Shown here: one piece after another, positions 1-6,350 of the stretch
Position numbering within the stretch: the stretch's first letter is position 1
Layout of the letters: every line of letters begins with the position of its first letter
Assembly: GCA_031284295.1 (NCBI GenBank)
Contig: JAITAE010000273.1
Coordinates: 1-8,572, forward strand
Direction of reading: 5' to 3'
DNA length: 8,572 nucleotides
From: Spirochaetaceae bacterium
Lineage (GTDB): Bacteria; Spirochaetota; Spirochaetia; Treponematales; Breznakiellaceae
Notes under the pieces: model-generated
Database searches by the model: none
The model's input: only the letters and a program-made list of their open reading frames with translations
Told to the model about the DNA's origin: nothing
Program-made: the position numbers and the translations under genes

Positions 1-220
1 CACTCGTGTTTACGAGTAGCGGCACTCGTGTTTACGAGTAGCGGCACTCGTGTTTACGAGTAGCGGCACTCGTGCTTACGAGTAGCGGTACTCGTACTTG
101 CGAGTAGCGGTACTCGTGCTTGCGAGAAGCGGTACTCGTGCTTACGAGAAGCGGCACTCGTGCTTACGAGAAGCGGCACTCGTGTTTGCGAGATGCGCTA
201 CTCGTGCTTGCGAGAAGCGG
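1..220. repeat. Tandem array of ten 22-bp hairpin units
   Basis: Ten head-to-tail 22-bp units start at 1, 23, 45, 67, 89, 111, 133, 155, 177 and 199. An eleventh begins at 221 and diverges after CACTCG. Each unit contains an inverted repeat of the form CTCGT-loop-ACGAG with a 4-nt loop, followed by a linker such as TAGCGG. The cores CTCG and CGAG are identical in all ten units. Differences fall in the loop, the linker, the first base and the loop-closing pair (T-A or T-G). There are no spacers between units, so this is not a CRISPR array. It starts at the window edge and may be longer. Confidence 0.95.
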
Positions 221-225
221 CACTC

Positions 226-259
226 GGCTCAACGCTCTGCGTTGAGCTTGGGAGTTTGC
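226..259. repeat. 34-bp direct repeat with internal hairpin, copy 1
   Basis: This is identical to positions 314-347. It opens with a perfect 9-bp inverted repeat (GCTCAACGC, loop TCT, GCGTTGAGC; 227-247) and ends in GGAGTTTGC. Its end GGAGTTTGCG (251-260) is in turn the reverse complement of CGCAAACTCC at 284-293, so a larger hairpin encloses a GC-rich centre. Confidence 0.9.
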
Positions 260-313
260 GCCGCCGCGCTGCGCGCTGCTTACCGCAAACTCCGGCTGTG
301 TCCTGGGGAGAAG

Positions 314-347
314 GGCTCAACGCTCTGCGTTGAGCTTGGGAGTTTGC
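314..347. repeat. 34-bp direct repeat with internal hairpin, copy 2
   Basis: This is the exact second copy of 226-259, including the 9-bp stem (315-335). Here the complementary arm GCAAACTCC lies further away, at 458-466, with about 110 bp of other hairpins between. The 15-bp sequence containing that arm (452-466, CTTACCGCAAACTCC) is itself an exact copy of 279-293. Confidence 0.9.
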
Positions 348-350
348 TTC

Positions 351-383
351 ACAAAACAGCGTTAAGCTGTTTTGCCTGACGTT
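351..383. repeat. CAAAACAGC hairpin repeat, copy 1
   Basis: A perfect 9-bp inverted repeat, CAAAACAGC / GCTGTTTTG with a 5-nt loop (352-374), is followed by CCTGACGTT. It is nearly identical to 541-574; the only difference is one extra T in the loop of the second copy. Confidence 0.85.
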
Positions 384-384
384 G

Positions 385-409
385 GATCAACGTGCTTTGC
401 ACGTTGATC
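385..409. repeat. Perfect 11-bp stem hairpin
   Basis: GATCAACGTGC (385-395), loop TTT, then GCACGTTGATC (399-409). It resembles the stem of the 34-bp repeat (shared TCAACG / CGTTGA), so it may be a diverged member of the same family. It is followed by CTCCCC rather than a T-run, so it does not look like an intrinsic terminator. Confidence 0.8.
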
Positions 410-540
410 TCCCCGCCTGCTTAACCCTATAAGGAAGGGGAACGCGGATTTCTTACCGCAAACTCCTGGCGGTGTTGGCGGGCAGGCGGCGGATTGGGGG
501 CGCTAAAAACTTATTCTAAACAGCGGCCTGGTCCCGCGCC

Positions 541-574
541 ACAAAACAGCGTTTAAGCTGTTTTGCCTGACGTT
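541..574. repeat. CAAAACAGC hairpin repeat, copy 2
   Basis: This is the second copy of 351-383, with the same 9-bp arms (542-550 and 557-565), a 6-nt loop, and the same CCTGACGTT tail. Confidence 0.85.
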
Positions 575-667
575 CTACCGCACGTTTAGCTGCATAAGGA
601 AGGAAACGAGCTTGCTGCGGCTTTTTCGACTGTACGCGCTCAATGTTTCGCGCGCCGTTATCGGGCT

Positions 668-711
668 GGGGGTAGCGGAAGACCCGCAACGCGGGGCTGT
701 AGCGAGGGGGG
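668..711. repeat. G-rich structured repeat, copy A
   Basis: A G-run is followed by TAGCGGAA (673-680), a hairpin CCCGC-AAC-GCGGG (683-695), then AGCGA (701-705) and another G-run (706-711). The second copy at 6396-6435 has the same outer blocks around a different stem sequence. Function unknown. The conserved flanks with changed but still paired stems suggest a structured RNA or a REP-like mobile intergenic repeat. Confidence 0.6.
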
Positions 712-767
712 CGCGACAGGGAAGTCCCTATGTGCCGAAGGCGGTATGGAAATAGCGCCCCCCTTTT
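706..767 (+). terminator. Long terminator-like hairpin with T-run
   Basis: GGGGGGCGC (706-714) pairs perfectly with GCGCCCCCC (755-763) and is followed by TTTT (764-767). The intervening 40 bases contain a smaller hairpin (AGGG-AAGT-CCCT, 718-729). The 9-bp GC stem and T-run fit a plus-strand intrinsic terminator with an unusually large branched apex. No upstream gene is visible, so it may instead be part of the G-rich repeat. Confidence 0.45.
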
Positions 768-790
768 AATAATCAGTGCTTCCCTAAGGG

Positions 791-824
791 TCCCGGAGGC
801 AAAAGTTTGTCCGGGATTAATTTT
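791..824 (+). terminator. Hairpin followed by T-rich tract
   Basis: TCCCGGA (791-797) and TCCGGGA (810-816) form a 7-bp stem with a 12-nt loop, followed by TTAATTTT. It lies about 65 bp before the fprA start. It could end upstream transcription or act as an attenuator in the fprA leader; the sequence alone does not decide. Confidence 0.4.
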
Positions 825-837
825 AACGGGGGAAAAA

Positions 838-864
838 GGAAACCGGACCGTTGGACGGTTTTCC
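838..864 (+). promoter_or_regulatory. Leader hairpin upstream of fprA
   Basis: GGAAACCG (838-845) pairs with CGGTTTTCC (856-864) with one bulge, ending 11 bases before the Shine-Dalgarno sequence (876-879). A possible TTG start codon (851-853) falls in the apex, which argues against that start. No clear -35/-10 pair was found nearby. Confidence 0.35.
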
Positions 865-886
865 TAAATCCTTTTGGAGATGTGAT

Positions 887-2749
887 ATGCACAATGAAAG
901 GCTGATTAATGACGGGATTTACTGGATAGGCGGCAACGATCGCCGTTTATCGCTGTTTGAAGGGGTTTATCCCAGTCAGCGAGGTGTTTCTTACAACAGC
1001 TACCTTGTGATGGACGACAAAACCGTGCTGCTGGACACGGTTGACAAGGCGGTGAGCGCGGTTTTCTTTGAAAACCTTGACTTTTTGCTGCGGGATGCAG
1101 GCGGAAAGCGGTGGAAACTGGACTATGTGATAGTGAACCACATGGAGCCTGACCATGCCGCCGCGCTTGGCGAGCTTATTCTGCGTTATCCTGACGCAAA
1201 AATCGTTGCCAGCGAAAAAACTTTTGCGATGATAAAGCAATTCTTTTCGTTTGACGCGGATTCCCGCGCCCACATCGTGAAAGAAGGCGACACGCTAAGT
1301 ACCGGAAAGCGGACATTTACGTTTGTGATGGCGCCGATGGTGCATTGGCCCGAGGTGATGGTAACGTACGAAACATCGTTAAAAATCCTGTTTTCGGCGG
1401 ACGCTTTTGGAACGTTCGGCGCGATCAACGGCAATCTGTTTGCGGACGAGCTAAACTTTGAACGCGACTGGCTGGACGACGCGAGAAGGTACTACACGAA
1501 CATAGTCGGCAAGTACGGCGATCAGGTGCAGGCCCTGCTTGCAAAGGCCGCCGGCCTGGAAATCGGGATGGTCTGTACGCTGCACGGCCCGATATGGCGC
1601 AAAAACATCGGCTGGTTCATCGAAAAGTACCAGCGCTGGGCCACCTACACGCCGGAAGACAACGCGGTGATGGTGGCCTACGCTTCGGTGTACGGCAACA
1701 CGGAAAACGCGGTAAACATACTTACCGGCGCGCTCGCGGAGGCTGGAGTCCGAAACATCGTAGTATACGATGTTTCGGTGACGGACGCTTCGATAATCGT
1801 ATCGGAATCCTTTCGTTGCAGCCACCTGGTGTTTGCCGCGACCACGTACAACGCTGGAATTTTTATCAGGATGGAAGAGGCTCTGCTCGACCTGCGTCAT
1901 CACAACTTACAGAACCGTACCGTCGCGCTTATCGAAAACGGTTCCTGGGCGCCGAATTCGGGAAGCCTGATGCGTGATATATGCGAGTCTATGGCGGGCT
2001 GGAAGGTTCTGGACAAACCCGTGACATTGCTTTCTTCGGTAAAACAGGGCGAGGCTGAACAGCTAAAGGCGCTTGCCGCAAAAATCGCGGGCACGATGCC
2101 AAAAAATGTTATCGCCCCGCATGACCCCAAAGTTCTGAATCCGGTTTCATTCTTCAAGATGAGTTACGGGCTGTTCCTGCTTACCGCCCGCGACGGAAAC
2201 AAGGACAACGGCTGCATCATCAATTCGGCGGTACTGCTTACCGATACGCCCAAACGGATAAACATTGCCGTGATAAAGGCAAACTATTCCAACGGTCTTA
2301 TCCTGAAAACCGGAGTGTTCAACGTGTCCGTGCTGACGACGGACACGCCGCTCAAGGTGTTTCAGCACTTTGGCTTTCAAAGCGGTAGAAATGTCGATAA
2401 GTTTGCCGGCTGTACGGACAAAAGGCGAAGCGAAAACGGGCTTATTTACGCGCCCAGGTACGCGAACGCGTTCTATTCCTGCAAGGTACTCTCTTCGTCT
2501 GACTGGGGCACGCACACACTGTACACGGCGGAGGTAACTGAAGCGGCGCTGCTATCAAACGCGCCGTCCGTAACGTACCAGTATTATTCCGACAACATCA
2601 AGCCCAAGCCGCCCATCACCACGGCAAAAAAGAAGGGCTATATATGCAAGGTTTGCGGTTACTTCCACGAGGGCGAGGAATTGCCGGACGATTTTGTATG
2701 CCCGCTCTGCAATCACGGCGTGGACAGCTTTGAAAAGATAGGATTTTAG
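887..2749 (+). CDS. fprA: FprA-type flavodiiron protein fused to flavin reductase and rubredoxin
   Basis: Predicted 620-aa cytosolic O2/NO reductase. Domains in order: metallo-beta-lactamase-like diiron domain (about 1-250), flavodoxin (about 260-400), flavin-reductase-like domain (about 415-565) and rubredoxin (584-620). The diiron ligand set is complete: H85, E87, D89 (the HxExDH motif), H153 (HWPE), D172 and H233. The FMN-binding loop of the flavodoxin is at 266-273 (SVYGNTEN). Rubredoxin cysteines are C587, C590, C605 and C608; the 14-residue gap between the pairs is shorter than in free rubredoxin. The ATG at 887 is chosen because GGAG (876-879) lies 7 nt upstream; a TTG at 851 would add 12 residues but lacks a ribosome site. 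In Moorella the last two domains form a separate protein, Hrb, that donates electrons to FprA, so this chain probably contains its own electron-delivery path. Whether O2 or NO is the main substrate cannot be told from sequence. Confidence 0.93.
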   Translation: MHNERLINDGIYWIGGNDRRLSLFEGVYPSQRGVSYNSYLVMDDKTVLLDTVDKAVSAVFFENLDFLLRDAGGKRWKLDYVIVNHMEPDHAAALGELILRYPDAKIVASEKTFAMIKQFFSFDADSRAHIVKEGDTLSTGKRTFTFVMAPMVHWPEVMVTYETSLKILFSADAFGTFGAINGNLFADELNFERDWLDDARRYYTNIVGKYGDQVQALLAKAAGLEIGMVCTLHGPIWRKNIGWFIEKYQRWATYTPEDNAVMVAYASVYGNTENAVNILTGALAEAGVRNIVVYDVSVTDASIIVSESFRCSHLVFAATTYNAGIFIRMEEALLDLRHHNLQNRTVALIENGSWAPNSGSLMRDICESMAGWKVLDKPVTLLSSVKQGEAEQLKALAAKIAGTMPKNVIAPHDPKVLNPVSFFKMSYGLFLLTARDGNKDNGCIINSAVLLTDTPKRINIAVIKANYSNGLILKTGVFNVSVLTTDTPLKVFQHFGFQSGRNVDKFAGCTDKRRSENGLIYAPRYANAFYSCKVLSSSDWGTHTLYTAEVTEAALLSNAPSVTYQYYSDNIKPKPPITTAKKKGYICKVCGYFHEGEELPDDFVCPLCNHGVDSFEKIGF

Positions 2750-2753
2750 CGGA

Positions 2754-3821
2754 ATGAAGATGACATTTCGCTGGTTCGGCTCAAAGGACGACACGATAAC
2801 GCTTGCCCAGCTCCGGCAGATACCGGGGCTGAGCGGCGTTGTAGGAACGATTTCCGGCATCCCCGCCGGTGAAGTCTGGCCCAAGGAACTAATCGCCCGG
2901 CTCAAGAAGGAAGTGAACGACGCCGTCCTCGAACTTGAGGTGATTGAAAGCGTGAACATACATGATTCTATCAAGACAGGCTCACCCGGACGGGGACGCT
3001 GCATAGAAAACTACAAAACCACGATACGGAACCTGAGCGCTTACGGCGTCAAGGTCATCTGCTACAACTTCATGCCCGTGTTTGATTGGGTACGGACCGT
3101 GCTTTACAAACAGCTCGATGACGGATCTATGGTTTCGGCCTTTTCGCAAGCCGATTCAGACAGGCTCGACGTTGACGGCATAATTCAGTTGTTCATGGAG
3201 GACGCGAAAAGACATTCCCTTCCTGGCTGGGAGCCGGAACGGATAGCGCATGTAAAGGACTTGATAAACGCCTACAAGGAGGTGTCAGAAACCGATCTTG
3301 TGGCAAACTTAAAGTACTTTCTGGAGCGGGTGATCCCCACATGTGAGGAGTGCGGCGTCAGTCTGGCCATACATCCTGACGACCCGCCCTGGGACTTGTT
3401 CGGCTTTCCACGTATAGCCCGCAACGCGGACGACCTTGACCGCCTGCTCGGTCTGGTGGATAGCCCCCGCAACGGACTTACGTTCTGCTGCGGCGCGCTG
3501 GGCGCAGGCGAAAATAACGACCTGCCCGCGATGATTCGGCGCTTTGCTGGCCGCATCCATTTTGCCCACGTCAGAAACGTAAAGATACTTTCGCCGGACA
3601 GCTTCCACGAAACGGCCCACCTGTCCGCCTGCGGCAGCCTCGATATGTACGAAATAATGAAAGCGCTGCATGACACCGGCTTCGAGGGTTATATCAGGCC
3701 CGACCACGGACGCATGATATGGGGCGAGGAAGGACGTCCCGGTTACGGTCTGTTTGACCGCGCGCTCGGTATCGCATACCTAAACGGTCTCTGGGAGGCG
3801 CTCAGCAAGGGGGGAAAATGA
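2754..3821 (+). CDS. uxuA: Mannonate dehydratase
   Basis: 355-aa enzyme of the UxuA family (xylose-isomerase-like TIM barrel). It dehydrates D-mannonate to 2-dehydro-3-deoxy-D-gluconate in glucuronate breakdown; family members use Fe2+ or Mn2+. The N-terminus (MKMTFRWFG) matches the usual family start. Conserved metal and active-site stretches are visible: AIHPDDPPW with H207, TFCCGALG with C245/C246, HFAHVRN with H272, and RPDHGR with D317/H318. Length fits the shorter form of the family. It begins 4 bp after the fprA stop, with AGGA (2740-2743) inside the end of fprA, so the two are almost certainly cotranscribed. No other uronate genes (uxaC, kdgK, kdgA, uxuB) are in the window, which makes the pairing with a flavodiiron gene unusual. 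Confidence 0.95.
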   Translation: MKMTFRWFGSKDDTITLAQLRQIPGLSGVVGTISGIPAGEVWPKELIARLKKEVNDAVLELEVIESVNIHDSIKTGSPGRGRCIENYKTTIRNLSAYGVKVICYNFMPVFDWVRTVLYKQLDDGSMVSAFSQADSDRLDVDGIIQLFMEDAKRHSLPGWEPERIAHVKDLINAYKEVSETDLVANLKYFLERVIPTCEECGVSLAIHPDDPPWDLFGFPRIARNADDLDRLLGLVDSPRNGLTFCCGALGAGENNDLPAMIRRFAGRIHFAHVRNVKILSPDSFHETAHLSACGSLDMYEIMKALHDTGFEGYIRPDHGRMIWGEEGRPGYGLFDRALGIAYLNGLWEALSKGGK

Positions 3822-3884
3822 GGTTTTCATCATGACGGGGATAGACGCGCCGGTATGTCCCGGCAATTCTGATCCGTTGTCTGT

Positions 3885-3905
3885 TCCGGCAGCGGGCCGG
3901 ATTTT
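3885..3905 (+). terminator. Weak intrinsic terminator after uxuA
   Basis: TCCGGC (3885-3890), loop AGCGG, GCCGGA (3896-3901), then TTTT. The 6-bp GC-rich stem is convincing but the T-run is short, so termination may be incomplete. It sits 64 bp after the uxuA stop and immediately before the C15 tract. Confidence 0.45.
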
Positions 3906-4022
3906 ATGATCCCCCCCCCCCCCCCATTGGTTCCGGTATGCTTCTTGAACGCCGCCGCTTTTTGTGAACGGTGTTTAAGCATGATCAAAAAGCTGTCGAT
4001 AACAAACAAAAGGATTCTATGA
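3906..4022 (+). CDS. Possible 38-aa leader ORF through the C15 tract
   Basis: An ATG at 3906 opens a frame that reads through the C-run as several prolines and stops at TGA 4020-4022. That stop overlaps the ATG at 4019 (ATGA arrangement) of the hydrogenase-like gene. With 15 C the frame reaches this stop. One C more or fewer would stop it well short, so a translationally coupled, length-sensitive leader is possible. No good Shine-Dalgarno sequence precedes 3906, the predicted peptide matches nothing I recognise, and chance is a fair alternative. Confidence 0.2.
   Translation: MIPPPPPLVPVCFLNAAAFCERCLSMIKKLSITNKRIL
3911..3925. repeat. Homopolymer run of 15 C
   Basis: An uninterrupted C15 (G15 on the other strand) lies about 95-110 bp upstream of the chosen start of the hydrogenase-like gene. 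Runs of this length are prone to slippage; poly-G tracts upstream of some genes in Treponema pallidum vary in length and affect expression. Here it lies in intergenic DNA, so it could alter promoter spacing or a leader reading frame. The exact count may also be uncertain for technical reasons. Confidence 0.95.
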
Positions 4023-6160
4023 TGACGCCGCTGATAAAAGTCGATACTGAAAAATGTAACAACTGCCATTCCTGCATTTCTGTATGCCCTGTAAAACATT
4101 GTATGGACGGTTCAGGGGACAAGATAGCGATAATACCGGAACGCTGCCTGGGCTGTGGACGCTGCATTACCGCCTGCACCAGCGGGGCCCGTTCGATAAA
4201 TGACGACACGAAAGAATTTTTTGACGAGCTTGACGCGCGTACGCCTATGGTTATGATGGTTGCACCTTCCGCCGCCGCCGTGTTTGACGACATATTCCGC
4301 ATGACAGGTTTTCTAAAATCATGCGGCGTCGCGGCGGTTTTTGATGTCGCGTTTGGCGCGGAATTAACGGCAAAAAGTTATATCGAGTACGCGCGAAGGG
4401 AAAATCCCAAAGTGATCATAGCGCAGCCTTGTCCGGCCATTGTAAATTATTGCGAACTGTACGCGCCACACCTTATCCCGTACCTCGCGCCCGTGCATAG
4501 CCCGATGCTGCATACCGCAATAATGATAAAAAATTATTTTCCGCAGTTTGCGAACGCGAAAATAGCGGTAATATCTCCGTGCGCCGCCAAAAAGCGTGAG
4601 TTTGAGGAAACAGGCTATATCGATTTTAATGTTACAATGACAGGATTCAAAAGTATGCTCAAACGGCGCGGTATAAATCTGGATGATTATAAGGCCTGCG
4701 ATTTTGACGGGCCAATGGCGGAGCGGGCCGTAGCGTTTTCGTCTCCAGGCGGCTTAAAAAGTACGATTTTACGCGACGCGCCGGCGCTTGCGCCCAGGAT
4801 ACGGCGTATTGAGGGGACGTTTACGGTTTACAAGTACCTTAGCGACCTGCCGCGTATGCTTGAGGAAAACATAACGCCGTTTTTTATTGACTGCCTGAGC
4901 TGTTTTACCGGCTGTAACGGCGGCCCCGGGACTGAAAATTTCAATCATCCCGTTGCCCTGATGGAAACCAGGATAGAGGCGCGGCTCAACGAACAGGCCC
5001 GGCGCAACAAACTTATTTTTGGCGGTAACCGTATAAAGGGCGAGGTAAGCCGTTACTGGAGGCCGGAAATTTACAGCCGCTCATACACTGACCGCAGCGA
5101 GAATCTTTCCGGTTACCATGTGCCGACGAATAAAGACCTTGCCGCCATATATCAGAAAATGAAAAAAACGAGCGAGGCCGATTTTCTTAACTGCGCCGCC
5201 TGCGGCTATGGCGATTGCCGTGGCATGGCGGAAGCGATATTCAATAAACTTAACCGTCCGGAAAATTGTCATCACTATTTGAAAAAGGAAGTTGATGAAC
5301 GCCTTCAGGAACATAAAAACATTCTTGAATATGTGCGCGACGGCATCTTTCTGCTGGAAAAGAACGGGCACATCCTGCCCTCGTATTCCACAGCACTCGA
5401 AGAAATATTCAGGCGTGATATGCTGGCAGGCGTTTCAATTATGGATGTTTTTTCAGGATTCATTGACAAAAAAAAGTTAAAAGAGATTGACACATTCATT
5501 GACAAAGCTTTTGATATATTGATACCGGACAGCGAAATACAAAGTGATAATCCGTTGCGTGAAGTGGAGATTCATTTTGAGAATCTTGACGGCGGTATTG
5601 ATACACGCCACCTTAACTTTGTTATTGAACGGATTGGCGATGAAAAAACAATACAAAAGCTTCTTGTAATTGTACGGGAGACGAGCGGCAAAATAAAAGA
5701 AGCGCCCCCGCCGCGAAATAAAACACCGGTTTTTGAATTTACGGAATCGGAAAATTGCGCCGCCTGTTTTTCAAAAAATGAAACATTAAAAGAACTGATG
5801 ATTGAATTTGCTGAAAGGTCGCTTCCGTTTTACGCCGGTCATCCCGAAGGACGGGAGGCTCCTGAACATTTTACGTTTGACGCGCGTGTCGACGCCGGCA
5901 GTCTTTACATTTCCTGCCGTCATAACGGAGCGGGATTGGACCCCGGCAAGATAGCCGCGCGGGCGCTTTACGATGGGCTTGTGACGGAGGAGGCCGCGTC
6001 CGGGCTTTCCGAACAGGAAAAGACGGCTTACTTTTACAAGGCGGCGCTTTCGGGTATCGAGAAAAAACTAAAAAGCCTGTCCTGCCACCGGCTGCGTTTT
6101 TCAAACAAAAAGGATCACTTCCGTTTCGACCTTGAATTTCCTAAAAAAATAGTAGAATGA
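4022..6160 (+). CDS. [FeFe]-hydrogenase-like sensor protein with PAS-like and degenerate CheA-like domains
   Basis: 712 aa, no signal peptide or membrane segment. In order: two 4Fe-4S ferredoxin motifs (C12, C15, C18, C22 and C42, C45, C48, C52); an [FeFe]-hydrogenase large-subunit domain (about 75-330) with the four expected H-cluster cysteines C137 (QPCPA), C187 (SPCAAKK), C294 and C298 (CLSCFTGC); a further 4Fe-4S motif (C391, C394, C399, C416); a PAS-like region (about 430-555); and a C-terminal segment (about 590-710) resembling the CheA ATPase domain. The H-cluster loops differ from catalytic hydrogenases: the first loop has Pro where TSCCP has its extra Cys. This fits the putative sensory groups with PAS domains. 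AGGA (4011-4014) lies 7 nt before ATG 4022; ATG 4019 and GTG 3971 are alternative starts. H2 or redox sensing is inferred; the output partner is not in the window. Confidence 0.85.
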   Translation: MTPLIKVDTEKCNNCHSCISVCPVKHCMDGSGDKIAIIPERCLGCGRCITACTSGARSINDDTKEFFDELDARTPMVMMVAPSAAAVFDDIFRMTGFLKSCGVAAVFDVAFGAELTAKSYIEYARRENPKVIIAQPCPAIVNYCELYAPHLIPYLAPVHSPMLHTAIMIKNYFPQFANAKIAVISPCAAKKREFEETGYIDFNVTMTGFKSMLKRRGINLDDYKACDFDGPMAERAVAFSSPGGLKSTILRDAPALAPRIRRIEGTFTVYKYLSDLPRMLEENITPFFIDCLSCFTGCNGGPGTENFNHPVALMETRIEARLNEQARRNKLIFGGNRIKGEVSRYWRPEIYSRSYTDRSENLSGYHVPTNKDLAAIYQKMKKTSEADFLNCAACGYGDCRGMAEAIFNKLNRPENCHHYLKKEVDERLQEHKNILEYVRDGIFLLEKNGHILPSYSTALEEIFRRDMLAGVSIMDVFSGFIDKKKLKEIDTFIDKAFDILIPDSEIQSDNPLREVEIHFENLDGGIDTRHLNFVIERIGDEKTIQKLLVIVRETSGKIKEAPPPRNKTPVFEFTESENCAACFSKNETLKELMIEFAERSLPFYAGHPEGREAPEHFTFDARVDAGSLYISCRHNGAGLDPGKIAARALYDGLVTEEAASGLSEQEKTAYFYKAALSGIEKKLKSLSCHRLRFSNKKDHFRFDLEFPKKIVE

Positions 6161-6350
6161 CCCGCGTTAAAAATTTTGCTGTATGAGATTTCGCCAATAC
6201 TGTTGTTAAGTGTTCTTGAGTATAACCACTATATCGCCGTTCCAGTGTATGGACTTGGCAAACTCGTTGTTGACAACCAATGGCCTAGTTTTTCCGCGCC
6301 GGTACAGACATATACCAAAGCGACAGTTTTATCCGTAAGTATTTTGGTGA

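Larger units (their letters stand above)
1..886. other. Gene-free, hairpin-rich intergenic region
   Basis: No convincing coding sequence is visible on either strand here. The stretch is built almost entirely of short inverted repeats: a 22-bp tandem array (1-220), duplicated hairpin modules (226-574), a G-rich structured repeat (668-767) and two hairpins near the following gene (791-864). Positions 575-667 show nothing recognisable. The one longer open frame on the plus strand (98-379) is a translation of the repeats, and 22 bp is not a multiple of three, so it is not credible as a gene. The left boundary lies outside the window. Confidence 0.7.

Noticed and set aside
1..220. CRISPR array
   Set aside because: The 22-bp units abut directly with no unique spacers, and no cas genes are present.
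98..379. 93-codon open frame over the tandem repeats
   Set aside because: It translates the 22-bp hairpin array and the 34-bp repeats. The period is not a multiple of three, no ribosome site is evident, and the Arg/Cys/Ala-rich product matches nothing known.
851..886. TTG start extending the flavodiiron protein by 12 residues
   Set aside because: No Shine-Dalgarno sequence precedes it and it sits in a hairpin apex; ATG 887 has GGAG at ideal spacing and matches the usual N-terminus of the family.
3971..4018. GTG start adding 17 residues to the hydrogenase-like protein
   Set aside because: The added residues are polar and unlike the family, and no ribosome site precedes the GTG, while AGGA is well placed for ATG 4022.
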